A stretch of 64,000 nucleotides of DNA, taken from the NCBI RefSeq assembly GCF_008831285.2, contig NC_045139.1, positions 17,528,354 through 17,592,353 on the forward strand, given 5' to 3'. Positions 25,842-38,023 of this stretch are shown here, in pieces (position 1 is the first letter of the stretch; each line of letters opens with the position of its first letter). The position numbers and the translations under genes are program-made. The notes under the pieces were generated by a model. The model was not told where the DNA came from, made no database searches, and was given only the letters and a program-made list of their open reading frames with translations. Source of the DNA: Nymphaea colorata (lineage: Eukaryota; Streptophyta; Magnoliopsida; Nymphaeales; Nymphaeaceae).

Positions 25842-28800
25842 TAGCATATTGGTAACACAACCCACTTGATTGTCATCTTGTTGCTCTTGTTTAATCCATT
25901 GAAATTACTTATGACCAGTATCCTCCTTTGCATTTTGAGATTATTGTCTCACATTACTTTTGATTTTTGATGAGAAGTATTTTTGCAGATATGTCACATG
26001 CTACTATTGGGGGACCCCGGGATCTTGCTTGTTGAAGAAGCACACTTCTTTTATTTGCTCTTGCAGGCATAGCTTTTCAACTGATTTCTTTATATGAAGC
26101 ATTTGTATGTTCTTTAGTTTGTCTATTATAGACTATGTATGAGTGGAAAGCCTGAAACCGATGAAGACTGTTAGAGAGTAATTGGCATTGAACAATTTTA
26201 TGTGCCTGCACCTTCAAAGGCAAACTTGATTTTGGGCATACACTTTTATTTTGTATAGACGATGGTCAGTTATGAGTATAAGATGTGAATTGTCTGTACC
26301 GGTTTTGAGAATCTGGCCTATGTGGTGGTCACCGTATAAATTTGATTCATGCAAACATTTGGGAGATAAAGTGGATGTGACTGGCCATGTTGATTTGGAA
26401 TCTGTTTCTTGGTTATTTTCCTAATTCTTTCACAAAGATGATGGAGTGATTCGGTGGATTTTTTCATCAAGTACTTCGACTATGGATGGATTAGATAGGT
26501 TTGTGTTCTTGATTGGAGATGGATCTGTGACCATAAAGAATATCTTAGCATGTGAATTTCACCTTGGACAAGCAAACTCAAGCATGGGATTGGGTGGTTT
26601 TGCTGTGATTTATTTTATCTTTACTTAATCTAAGGCGATGTGACCAATTCAGTTATCAAGATAGTTTGATCATGTCCAGTGGCATTGTTGTTTGGAGATC
26701 TAACTGATCTGCATCTACATGCTGTTCCTTGGAACTTGAGTTTAAGTTTCCAAATGTGACGCCTTGAGTTATTATAATCTAACTGATTGACAATCAATTC
26801 TGGCTTGAATTATTTGGTCCAGAACCATGGAGAGCCTCTATTTCATCTCTTTGGGGACCATTGGGACAATGATCTATCACAAGGATGGCTTGAAAAGGAA
26901 GTGCATTTAAAAAAATTTATGATGGCCTGACTGGTTGCACGTTTAGCTTTTGATTCATGAACAGAAGCCTTCTAATAGTGCATGGTCGGTCTGAAGTTAG
27001 TCCAGGTTTTAGATAAAAATGTAATGGAATTCTTGGTGCATACTCTTTTGTTGTTTGTAATTCTTTTTGATAAGCAAAGAGTGCCTTGAAGTTTTGTCAA
27101 ACTATTGTTGGTCTTGAAGGTGTTGTTGGTGAGAAACTGTTTTGGTGAGGTAATATTGGTGGCAATCTCTTTTGTTGACTTTTGATTTCCTTGTAAGTTG
27201 TAAGTTGATTTTGCTGATTCTGACTGCCTTTGGATTCTTTATCCGTTTGTTAATAAGTTCGGGAGATTTTGTTTGTGGTGTGAAGAATCTTGGGTTATGT
27301 CTTCTGGTGGTGTAGGTTGATGCTACATTACTAAGGTTCCTACCATAAAATTATAGTAGTTTGACTTCATTGTACTGGGACTGTTAATACTGATGAAACT
27401 TTTATGAGGGATTGAGTGCTGCATAAGAAATGTCGATCCTGTGTTGGAATATATGTGAGATTGACCAATGACTGCTGTGGTACTTGAAAAAGTCCATCTT
27501 ATGTTGAACTTTCTTTATATGCTATCCACAGTTGGAACTTTCCTGGAGACATCATATGGCAGTGCATGGATATCATTTCTCACATGGTTAGGTTATATAT
27601 GTTGATTCTCCTTAAGTATAATTCTTGATTCACTAGATTTTAAGATGCTGCCGGTTCTGCTGTGCATGGTGCTTCCACAGAAAGCAAAGACAGTAAGCAT
27701 GGAGCCTCTGTGTGTGCCTGTTGTCAACTGTGGCACCTTTAGGATGAAGTAATGCCATTTTTTTATCTTTTTGCTCTTTTAATTTTTTATCCTTTTTGGG
27801 TATCTATTTCTTTTGTGTCTGTGCTTGTTCACAGTTGCATGTGTATGTATAACTTGGAAAATTCCTGGATGATGTGGTATTCTTAAAATATCATAATATT
27901 TACACTATTGTCTTTTTAGAGGTGGATCCTAAAAGGTGGTATTTTTGAAATATGTTTTCATCTTTAAAGGCTTTTATATGTTTATTTTGTTGGTTTTTGT
28001 TTACTAAACCATTTTAAACTTTTATCACATTGCTGGAGCTTGCGTCTAAATGTTGGCAGTACTGAGGTGGGTTTATACTCTGTTAGGTTGATGTCTGGTA
28101 GAAATGGTGATCCTTTCACCATATAATTTACTTCCATCCAGGTCTGATTTGGGGGTGGTTATTTTTATTCTGCTGCAAGTCATTCTGTTTTTACAAAAGT
28201 TGATGAAATTTGCTCTCTTGGTGTTGTTTTTAGATCTCATGCTGATGATGTATTTCTCTTTTTTTCCTCCATTATGCATGTTCTCTTGGGAAACATCCTC
28301 TAAGCATGTTGTTGGGCGATGTATGTTCCCCCGAATAGTTGCTTAGATTAGGGTCCCCACCCTTTTGTTTGATAAAGTGGATTGTATGCAAAAAAATGCA
28401 ACAACAAATTCCCCCTTTTGGGGTATATAAAGTAGAGAGACCACAGTTGGTACAATTAGTCCAGCAGATAGCTTGTCCACTCCATTTCAGGTCTGCAAGC
28501 CATATTGAAAGTCAATTGCAGAAACTGCTGCAATCTGAACTCTGTTTACCTATACTTTTAATATTGATAAAAGTAGCAAGAACCTTGCAACTACGCTGAT
28601 GCACTGCACGAAGGCTTTATTTCCAAGCTCCATGATTAGCGACAACTCTTAATGTCCCCTCCATCTCGTTCAGCCCAATCTCCAAAAGCTCAGTCTGCGG
28701 CATGAGTTTGTCTACTCCGTTCCCATTTGGCATTCTAATCAGAAATCATCATGTCATTCTTTGACAAAAGAGGCAGTCTGAATCTTGACTGCACAGACAG

Positions 28801-31600
28801 GGGTTCCCATGGTATGGGCTTCCAATCAGCAAGCCTGTGTCCACATAGTTTTGTCATGCTTTGGCAACTTGAGAGATAAGTAGCTGTCTGTGCATTGAGA
28901 AACACTATGCTTAAGTCTGGAACTTGTTACCTTGTTTGCCTGTATGGATCCATTGTGTTGATGATTAAATGTAAGACATTTCTGCTGTGTGTGTGTTTTA
29001 ATCATTGGCAGTTTGCTTTGGTGCATTTACAGGTCATAGCTCCACCATATTTGAGACTAGGATAAATTTTTGTCGTTTGGGAAAAAAAAAAAAACAGCTA
29101 AAGGCATCAAAGTACTTGGTTCAGTTTTTTGTGCTGGTATGATTAGTAAGTTCCTTATTTTTTGGGTTTTTTGCTTAACAGTTCCAATGCACTGATGATG
29201 GAGACTTAGTAGGTTCTCTTTCTCTCTGTGAACCATGGATCCACATGTGTACACAGGTAGAGATGTATATGTGCATGTGCACATCCCCCCACCCCTTCCA
29301 CAGATGCCAATACTTTGTAGTTGTACTAACTGATCTCTATTGGTGTGAACTTGTTATGTCTGCATATGGACAAATAACCATTGATACGACCTATTTCAGC
29401 CAGTCAACTGTTTTTCCAACTGTTGGAACATTGGTCTTGCATAATTTCATTTGGAGCTATGGTTTTTCCATGTTTTTAAACTCTTGGGCGATGCTGTTGC
29501 TTAAAAAAATTGTTCCTCTGGATGTTTCTGCCGTTCAAAGAGAGTCATTATATTTTGTACTTCATATTTTCCTTCTGCATTAACTTCTATTTCTAGTTTG
29601 CGAATACTGTTGGGTGATAACAACATTTTGAATTAGCCATCTGTGCCAGGTCAGTTCTTTCCCTGTTTGTGCTCTTTCGATTAGATTTTGTCTGAGCTGT
29701 ATGCTTCTATGCATTGCCCACCCTGAACAATTTGACTATGATCCCTCAGTATGGGAAGTTCTATAATAATGACATGCAGATGACGAGGAGTTCAAGGAAT
29801 GTTCATGGCGTCAAATGAAGGGCTCCGTAAACACTTTCTGTTCTGGTGAGATGATGAATATGTAGTGCACTGTTTTTTCTTTGAAAACAGTCAGGTAAAG
29901 TGTGTGTATACGTGTGCACGAATGCACGAAGGCAAAGATCTTGTGTACAATATTGTGTTACTGCCAACAGTCTCTGACACCATGTTGCGTCGCACTGATC
30001 AGAAATTAGTGGATATCAGTAGTTGTCGACTCTGTCACGGTCACCCTTTTTCACATGCATTGAAGACTGAAGTTGTGCATTTTAATTGCTGCCCTCTCTG
30101 CTAAGAATCCGCTTGTTTGCACTTGCCTGTTGAGTATGGACTTTCACACCTGAATATATAGTTGATATCGAAATTCAACGGAGATGCGAGGATATCCGGA
30201 TAAAATGTGGAAATTTTGTATTATAATTGTTATTTTGCAAAGAAGCTGATGAGTTGGCCCTTGAAAATGAGTGCGAGGCCGAAACTCGGCACAAATTTTA
30301 GATGATCCAAAGTTTGTATTAATGGCTATGTTGCAAATAAGCTGATAAGTTTCTTTGTTGAAACATTGTGACTGGTTCGAGGACAGATTTTTGAACGGAT
30401 TCGACTAGGATTTGATGTAATTATTATCATAATTGACAAAATAAGTAATGCTTAATGGGACTGAGGAGTTGGGTTGGGGTTGGATGTACAAAATGAGAAA
30501 TTGTCTCTAATTTTTAGTCTTAGCTCGAAATTGTTTAAAACTATTCTGTACGATTCTCTCAAATCGACTAATGAGATTTAGATTTGAATTGAACTACCCG
30601 CCGCAAGGGGCTCTTGGTAGAACAGGCACTACGGTCGACTAGATATTGTGCGCGGGTTTGGTTCTCGATCTTCCCAGGTCTCGCAAGATCTGTATAAGAA
30701 ATGATATCCGATAACGTGATCCACTGAAATAAATGAACGAGGAATTTTTTTTCACTACCAAGGTTTTTAACTGGGAACTTAAATTTTAGGTTTAAGTTTA
30801 GAATGGTTCTCGCATCTTTTCGGGTAATCCGATGCAAGATTTTTTTTTTTCATGACAATTGTTTAGTTATTGGGGTGAGTGGAGGGGGTTTTATCTTTTG
30901 GCAGAGTGAAATCTCTCATTTTACCTTTTGTCTCATCACTTTGGCATATTGTTTTTACTGTGCTTTAATTTGTGCATCTGTGTCTTTGTTTTTTCCAATA
31001 CAGGATCTTAATGCCCCTAACTATATGTCAAATGGTTGTGCCAACCCTTTCATGCAATACAAACAATAATTCATTGCAAAAAAAAAAAAAAATCTAGCCC
31101 ATCAAATGCACCCCAAATGGCTTAAGATCTAGACATTTTTTTGGGTAGGGCCGCACAAGAGTTGAGTAAAATAAAAATCTGTGTTTTACTCAATTAGTCT
31201 TGTTTACATAATTTTTTAAGCAACATGTAGAAATCACATATTAAGCAAGAATTATAACAAAGCTAACCACGTTACGGGAGTAAAAGAAAGGGTGTATTGG
31301 CCTGTGTGAACTTGGAGAAATTCGACGGTTTGTAACATTCTTCTAAAAGCAATCGCGAATAATAAGAAGGTTATGATGGCGTTGAACTCTGAGCAACAAG
31401 AAAAAGCAACAACTGAAACTGAATCAAAGTTCCTCATCTCTTTGCCTCATGAACACTCTAAGTTAAAGGTGCGTCAGCCAATATCAATTGCAAGCTTGAA
31501 CAGTATGGCATTCAGTTTTCTAAATCAAACACTTAAAAGATCGGCCAAAATTTGAGAGGACTGAACCTTGAGAAGTATGGCTGTCCAAGCTTGTCACGAG
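25842..31600. other. 3' UTR of the hnRNP-like gene plus about 5.5 kb of T-rich DNA without a recognised gene
   Basis: The 3' UTR starts at 25842; a possible UTR intron runs from TTG|GTAACA near 25852 to a TTTTTGCAG acceptor ending near 25988. Beyond this, up to about 30100, the plus strand stays T-rich like the introns of plus-strand genes here, with scattered acceptor- and donor-like sites (for example GCAG|ATGACG near 29777 and CTG|GTGAGA near 29845). No conserved protein frame was found. It may be a long alternative 3' UTR, a non-coding transcript or plain intergenic DNA. A poly-A run is present at 31078-31091. Confidence 0.5.
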
Positions 31601-31918
31601 AGGGAGAAGTCGGGAATGAGGCAATAAATAACAAACTATGAGATCTTTATCGGCATTATGGCTAAAAGACTGGTTCCGACATAAAAGTTTATCTTGTGAG
31701 AAAACGGGTCGAGGGTGAGGCAATCTTTCTCTGGATCCACATGCGCCTCTGCGAGACTGTGACTCTGTCGGACCGGCATCCACTCTGGAGCCCGACCCAG
31801 CGGGAAATTTTCGTAACGGGTGCAGACTTCGGCGTGCGGGTCCTCTCCCGGGATGAAGGGAAGGTTGGGACTACAGCAGACAGTGGCGCGGAGAGAGAGG
31901 AGTTCGGGTCTTTGAGAG

Positions 31919-34727
31919 ATGGCGACGGCCTTCTGGTTGCTCTCTCGAGTTGGTCGCAGACGCGCCTTCTCTCGTCTCTTCTCTCCGGCTGTCGCATTTG
32001 ATTCTTCCTTCTCGTCGATCGGTCGTCCCTCTTCTCCTCCGGTATCACCGATAAACGAGCTCCGGCGCAGCTTCGTGTTTGGGCACTCGAAACTCTTACT
32101 CGGGGCCTCCTGGTCGAGAGAATGGGAAGGGGGGAACTTCGTCGAGAGGATGCCCTTCGCCACTGTCTCTGGTTCCTCCGGCGTGGCGTCGTCGGAGGAA
32201 GGAAGAGGCCGCTGCAACGATGGTGGGGGCAGAGGAAAGGGCAGGGGAGATGCGAGTCAGAGGTCTTGGGTGGATCTCTACCTGCCGCAGGTGGTTCGAC
32301 CATACGCCCACCTCGCCCGGCTTGACAGACCCATTGGAACCTGGTTATTGGCTTGGCCCTGTATGTGGTATTGCTCTCTCTGTGTCTCTCTCTGTCTCTG
32401 TCTCTGTCTCTGTCTCTCTCTCAGGGCGAGGTAGTTTTTTTTCTCAATTTCTTGTCTTAATTTTCTTCTGCTTCTTCTTCTTTCCTAAGTGAAGGTCCAT
32501 CACATTGGCGGCGCCGCCAGCGAGTCTACCCGATTTTAGGCTTCTTTCACTATTTGGATGTGGCGCTATTCTCTTACGAGGTGCTGGTTGCACCATCAAT
32601 GATCTTCTTGATCGAGATATTGATACGTTGGTATGTTTGTTTTCTCTTCTTTTTCTTTCTTTCTTTCTTTATGCTCTTATTGATATTCTGCATGTATCCA
32701 ACTTTAATATGTAAGCATATTTGGTTTCATCCATGTGAAATTGTATAGGAACCTCAATTGTTTTGAACTCCCTTATGATTTGTTATATTTATCTTTGCTG
32801 GAGCTGTGGACCATTAGATTTTTTGTTGAAATCTTCTTCTGCTTATCTAGTTGTTGGTTCATTACTTCTGACTGTTTCCTTATGCTTCTTAGCTTAAATT
32901 ACCCATCATACAGACCTTTTGTGCTCTTATGACCCGCCCCCCCTTAAATTGACGCAACTGCTCACTGCCAAATAGATCACCGTTGGGATAACAAAAGGTC
33001 GTGCATTTCTATGTTCTAAAGGAGAGGCTGTTTATATACTTCTACGCAGAAGGGGAAAAAAAAAGAAGAAAACATGCTTCTATATCTTAGGTTTATTTAC
33101 CTTTTTTTTGCTAGTTGGGTGTGTATATTATGGTATAAAGGACTCAAGTTTGACTAGGGAGAACATGAACATAATCCAAATTATGTACATGATAAACATT
33201 TTTGGCGTAATTTTGAAAAGTAGCCTTAACTCCAGTTGATTTTGCTGTGGATATTAGGAATTTTCGACCCATTGCATTTCATTCCTGCTTCTCAGTATTT
33301 GAAGTGATTAAGTAGCAAAATGACTTATCTTCTTTAACATTTTTAAGTGCTTTGGTTATTTGGGCTGATAAGCTATTCATGCTAGTTTTAATTTTGTTTT
33401 TTGGTGCTTGTGAACTATGAATGGTGCTTATTGATCTTCTCTGCTGATGATGTAGGTAGAACGTACAAAATCACGGCCAATCGCAAGTGGAATTTTGACT
33501 CCTTTTCAGGGACTGTGCTTTCTTGGAACTCAGTTGTTATTGGGTCTTGGAATTCTTCTACAACTTAACAATTATAGGTAGATTTTTTAAAATCAAGTTG
33601 CCTGTTAGTGTAGTAAGTTTGATCAGTTGGTTTTATAGAAAATAGACTACATTTGACTTGGTACTTCTTGACAATGCTTTTCATGGATTATTTGAAGCTG
33701 AAGACTTTGCTGATTGATGTCCTGTAGCTCATTTATGTTTCTTCGTCCCCATTTTTGCCTTTTCTTATGGACAAGTTATATGTTATATATCTGTTGACAC
33801 ATTTTTATTGTCTAATTGGGTGTAGTTTTATCCTTTATTTCGTCAAGATGTTTTCTATGATTCTTTTCCTACTGAATTGTATTTGTCATCTGTTTTACTG
33901 AATATACTGGCTATTATGTACATTGATTACTTCACCTTGGTGGCTTAGTCAGCTCTAATATTGTCTACATTTGTGATATAACATCATTCAATTTATACCT
34001 GTTTAAACTAGAACACAATCACATTTGCTTCAACCTGCTTTGCTGCCTTTCCAGTCAAATGCACGTTTAGCCAAAAATATGCACCGACCTTGCATCACTT
34101 ATTTTGCTTGTTTCTTTGTAAACTTCTGTCACTCATTGCCAAGTTCAGTCTCATATACTGCACGGCTTAAGATTTTCACTTTTTTCTTTTCATGGATGTC
34201 CTATAAGGATTGCTATCCACTGAAAGTTAGAGTTATTGGATGATGCTAGTTTTTTTTTTTTCCCCTTCAAGGTGATGACTACACATATTGCAGATGTATA
34301 TGAAAATGTGCTGTTATTTGTTCCTTTAGAAAGTTCAGCTTGTTCCTATTTACTTCATATAGTGATAATTACTCTGAACTAACTGAGGCAAAATATTAAT
34401 ATTGGTTGCACTGCCCCACTCCTTCCCTCTCTCTTTTCTGTGACCTGTTCAAGAAAAATTAGAAAATTATGAGGCACATATTAGTGATCTATTCCAGTTC
34501 ATATCTTGTGCTTACAACATTTTTTTAGAGTATGCTTTCAGCCGAAGTATATGCACTATCTTGTGACCTCGTCACTTTCTGAAGCAAAAGCAATAGTTTT
34601 GGATACAAATAGTTTTTTTCTTTAATTGGTTTCACTTTTTTTTCTAGTCAAATCTTAGGTGCATCATCCTTGTTGCTGGTTTTCTCCTATCCACTGATGA
34701 AGAGACTGACATTTTGGGTAATTGACA

Positions 34728-34759
<32 letters not shown>

Positions 34760-35989
34760 CGTGTGTGTGTCTGTGTTTGTGTGTCCATACGTGAACGCAC
34801 ATGTAAGTCTTCTAATAATTTTATATATCCTCTATGTTAGCCACAAGCATATCTTGGCTTGACCTTTAACTGGGGAGCATTATTGGGTTGGGCTGCTGTT
34901 AAAGGTAGCCTAGATCCTGCTGTTGTCTTGCCGCTGTATGCTTCTGGTGTATGCTGGACACTAGTATATGATACTATATATGCTCATCAGGTATTTCCTC
35001 GTGTTTTAGAGCCTCTGACTCTGTAAATTTTATGCTTGTGCTTTTTTCCCCATGTCCGTTAGCTTTTTCTGCTTTGTTTATGACGTTTGAGGGTGTTAAA
35101 AAATCAGGATAAAGATGATGATCTAAAAGTTGGTGTAAAATCTACAGCCTTGAGATTTGGTGATCTAACAAAGCAATGGATTTCGGGGTTTGGAGTTGCC
35201 TCTATTAGTTGTCTTGCCCTTAGTGGATACAATGCACATCTTGGTATTTCAAAGATAGAATTTTCTTTTATTCTTGGGTTTCATACTTTTCTGAGCTTTC
35301 TCTCAATGTTCATTTGGTTGATATGTTGATACCTTACATTTTTCCCTGTTGAGTTGAGTTTTACTCCTGAAGGATGGCCATTCTATGCATTTCTGACGGC
35401 TGGCGCTGGACAACTAGTTTGGCAGATTTGGACCGTTGACTTGTCGAAACGTTTGGATTGCAACAAAATGTGAGTCTCATATAGTACTTACTTCAACTAT
35501 TTGCAGATATGAAGAAAGTACAAATTTTCCCAGTATCCAATCGTGTTACAAGATGTTGGGCTTTGTGGCTGCTTTGGCCAATCTAGATTATTGCATGATG
35601 CTATCTCCTTGAACTTTATGAGCCAGACAAACCTATGGTGTTTAGTCATCAATTGGCTAGACCCTCACCAGTACCTTCAGTGATATACACACACCTTTTG
35701 CTTATGCATGCATGTATTTCTGCAACAATATCTTCCAGAATATGCACATATGAGCCTAGATGGTGCATTTCTGTTGGAGGTTTTGCAGTACAACAGCATA
35801 TAAACAAGTTTTAGGTTGTTACAGGTTCCTTATTTTTCTATTTTCAAGAGCTGTTGTGATAAAAAAGGCAAAACTACATTTCACTGATCATTGGTGTTAT
35901 TTGCCAGGTTCATATCGAACAAGTGGTTTGGAGCCTTGATTTTTGGTGGCATTCTTTTTGGGAAGCTTGCATCGTGTGAGTCTTTGTAA
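31919..35989 (+). CDS. COQ2: 4-hydroxybenzoate polyprenyltransferase, mitochondrial (ubiquinone biosynthesis)
   Basis: Eight exons: 31919-32367, 32495-32630, 33456-33577, 34648-34717, 34841-34990, 35108-35243, 35373-35469, 35908-35989. They join in phase to 413 residues with a TAA stop, close to Arabidopsis PPT1 (At4g23660). The N-terminus ([20 protein letters not shown]) is Arg- and Ser-rich without early acidic residues, as expected for a mitochondrial presequence, and the first 115 residues are not conserved. The UbiA-family core starts near [20 protein letters not shown]. It carries the first-helix motif R134-L-D136-R-P-I-G140, the first Asp motif N185-D186-LLD189-RD191-ID193 and the second Asp motif [13 protein letters not shown] (302-314), which bind Mg2+ and prenyl diphosphate. 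Reaction: transfer of the long prenyl chain to 4-hydroxybenzoate in the inner mitochondrial membrane. All motifs are intact, so this is taken as the housekeeping gene and the reference for the diverged copies downstream. Confidence 0.95.
32368..32494 (+). repeat. Short COQ2 intron 1 with a TCTCTG repeat
   Basis: The 127-base intron holds an imperfect TCTCTG/TCTCTC microsatellite at about 32374-32421. It interrupts the Trp codon of the ACMW motif (TG|G), the same place as intron 1 in the downstream COQ2-like copies. Confidence 0.8.
34729..34784. repeat. (CT)n/(TG)n microsatellite in COQ2 intron 4
   Basis: A (CT)n run begins a few bases after the exon 4 donor and is followed by TGTGTG repeats. 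Confidence 0.85.
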
Positions 35990-37380
35990 TTGGTTGCGGA
36001 TATTTCTAGTTGAAGCAAAGTGGATGATAAAGTTATTGGATATAGATGAGATAGACACTAGATGGTTGGTGCAGTCCCAACATATTTGCTATCAAATGCA
36101 TCTTTGATTATGCATAAAGCGTGCAGGACGGTTGAGCAATATAGTCATAACAAACTACTACGATGATGACAATTTAATGCTATGCCTCCTATGGATTCTG
36201 AGCGTCCAGTAAAGCAAATGTGCTTGCCACAATCAGAAAATGTGTCATCCCTCGCATTGACCACTTGCTGGCAACAATCATCTTTCTTGAAAAGCTTGTG
36301 ATGGCTATAAAATGTATCTCCTCTTGTTCATGTATCATGGAAACATAAGGTTGTTGAGCTATTGTAACAAACCTTGCAAAATCTGTATAACTGCATTAAT
36401 GATTCAGCACATGCATTCCCTGGTATCGAATATATTTAATCTAAAGCATTCCCTGGAGAGAGGTCTGTGCAACAAAAAGATATCCTGATAAACTCGAATT
36501 GCCGGTTGTAAAAATCCACCTTAAACTAAAAGAGATGTATGATAGCTTGGTATGATTACATTAATATAGCGGTGGGTTGCTTTTTCCTTTTAAGTTCGTC
36601 TTAAGTTTTTGATCCAACTTATGGATGTCCTCAAGATGATCTGGTTTCTACTTCGATATGTTCAATTGCCTTTTGTGCCTCTCTTGACGATTATGGCGCT
36701 CGGGAAAATGGTTGAAGAAGCATATGAGATTCGATTCACTAGATTAAGCAGTAAATAAATCATATTATAGCAGTAAATAATTCTCGGGGTGCTTGTCAAG
36801 GTGTGGGAGACGCCCTTCCCTATTATGACATAAGGTATAAACTGTTATCAATAATTAGGAGACCCGTTCAGGTTTTGTCTTTATGCGTGAAAGCCTTCTC
36901 TTTTTATAGACAAGCAACAAAACTGGCCCTTGATAACAGGCCAGACCTATTTTAGAGAAAATGAGGTTCAATTTAACAATGCTCCCGCATAGGCCTGGGC
37001 ATCGGGCCAGCCTGGCCGGGTTTGAACTGGCCTGATAAAAGCCAAGTTCAGGAAACCTGGCCCTGTGCTGGGTCCGGCTCGGTCTGGTTACAATAAAAAA
37101 ATGTTTTTTAAATATAAAATATATTTTAATAATATATTATATATTTCTTAATAAAATAAAATAATTTTTATTTGTTATCGATTCAGCCCCGGTACCTGGG
37201 CCGGTTTTTTCGGGTTTAAGCTCAAATCCGATCGAACAGCGTACACAGGACTAACTCGACATAACTGCGGCCATATCAGAAATAACAGAAATATGGGGTA
37301 GATTTTGAAATATGCTTAGAATCATGGATCCAAATCAATATTCCCCATAAACTGTTTTATCATTTACCATCTGACATGCG
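35990..37380. other. COQ2 3' UTR and intergenic DNA with a bipartite GC/AT repeat
   Basis: No coding exon is recognised. COQ2 3' UTR sequence occupies the start. From about 36980 to 37250 there is a GC-rich stretch (GGGCCAGCCTGGCCGGG) flanking an AT-rich core, listed separately as a dispersed repeat. The promoter of the SMU2 gene follows. Confidence 0.6.
36980..37250. repeat. Dispersed bipartite repeat (GC-rich ends, AT-rich core), copy 1
   Basis: GC-rich text with GGGCC/GGCC motifs on both sides of a run of AAATATAAAATATATTTTAA-like sequence. The same organisation recurs at 49140-49400 and, less completely, at 47330-47440, 61440-61610 and 61900-62060. The family is not recognised; such elements are common in plant intergenic DNA. 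Confidence 0.45.
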
Positions 37381-37496
37381 GAACTTCTCTTTCGTCTCTC
37401 TCTCACACGCGTAGGTTTCAGTCGACTATCAAATTCTGTCGCTTGTTTTCATATCTGCGAAGCATTGGGGAGGAGTTCCATAGCGCTAGCCAAATC

Positions 37497-38004
37497 GTAA
37501 GTTTCGGTTTCGCCACGTGGTCGATGTCTTTAGTTTCTAGGTTTTGATGATGTAAAGGTGTGTTGATTTCTGGTTCTCGATTTCTTCCTCCTGTGAAGGT
37601 GCTTTTTTTAGGGTTTTGGAATTGTTCGTTTCCTTCTTTAGTGTTGCAAGAATTTGGTCGGTTGGTGTGATATGGTGAGCGAGTTTTGGGTTTTGGGGGG
37701 TCTTTCCCTTTTTTTCTGATTTTCTTGGTTGTCTTGCTTCTGGATGCTTAATGGTCTACTGGAACTAATAATCTTCCTCAGATTGAACTCTTTCTTAAAA
37801 AGTTATTTGGCCACAAAGTGTGGATTTTGGTTATTGGAGAAGTATATCCGGCGAGAGAGTTTTCCAGGGCATGGAAGTCACGTTGTTTGGGCCTTTCAAA
37901 TGTCTTAAAATTTATACTTCGAGTGGGTTATGATGTATTACTTCGCCCCTCTCTCCTTCTCTAGTTATTATCTATTACTAAGATCGAAGCTCTTCCTATT
38001 TCAG
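37497..38004 (+). other. 5' UTR intron of the SMU2 gene
   Basis: The leader reads GCCAAATC|GTAAGT at 37497 and resumes after CTATTTCAG ending at 38004, 19 bases before the start codon. The body is T-rich, as in other plant 5' UTR introns. Inferred from consensus only. Confidence 0.75.
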
Positions 38005-38023
38005 GCGAAACTTTGGTTGAGGT

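Noticed and set aside
31636..32311. Long reverse-strand open frames (up to about 200 codons) over COQ2 exon 1
   Set aside because: They mirror a GC-rich, stop-poor exon on the plus strand. The plus frame has conserved COQ2 sequence and correct splice phases; the reverse frames look like nothing known.
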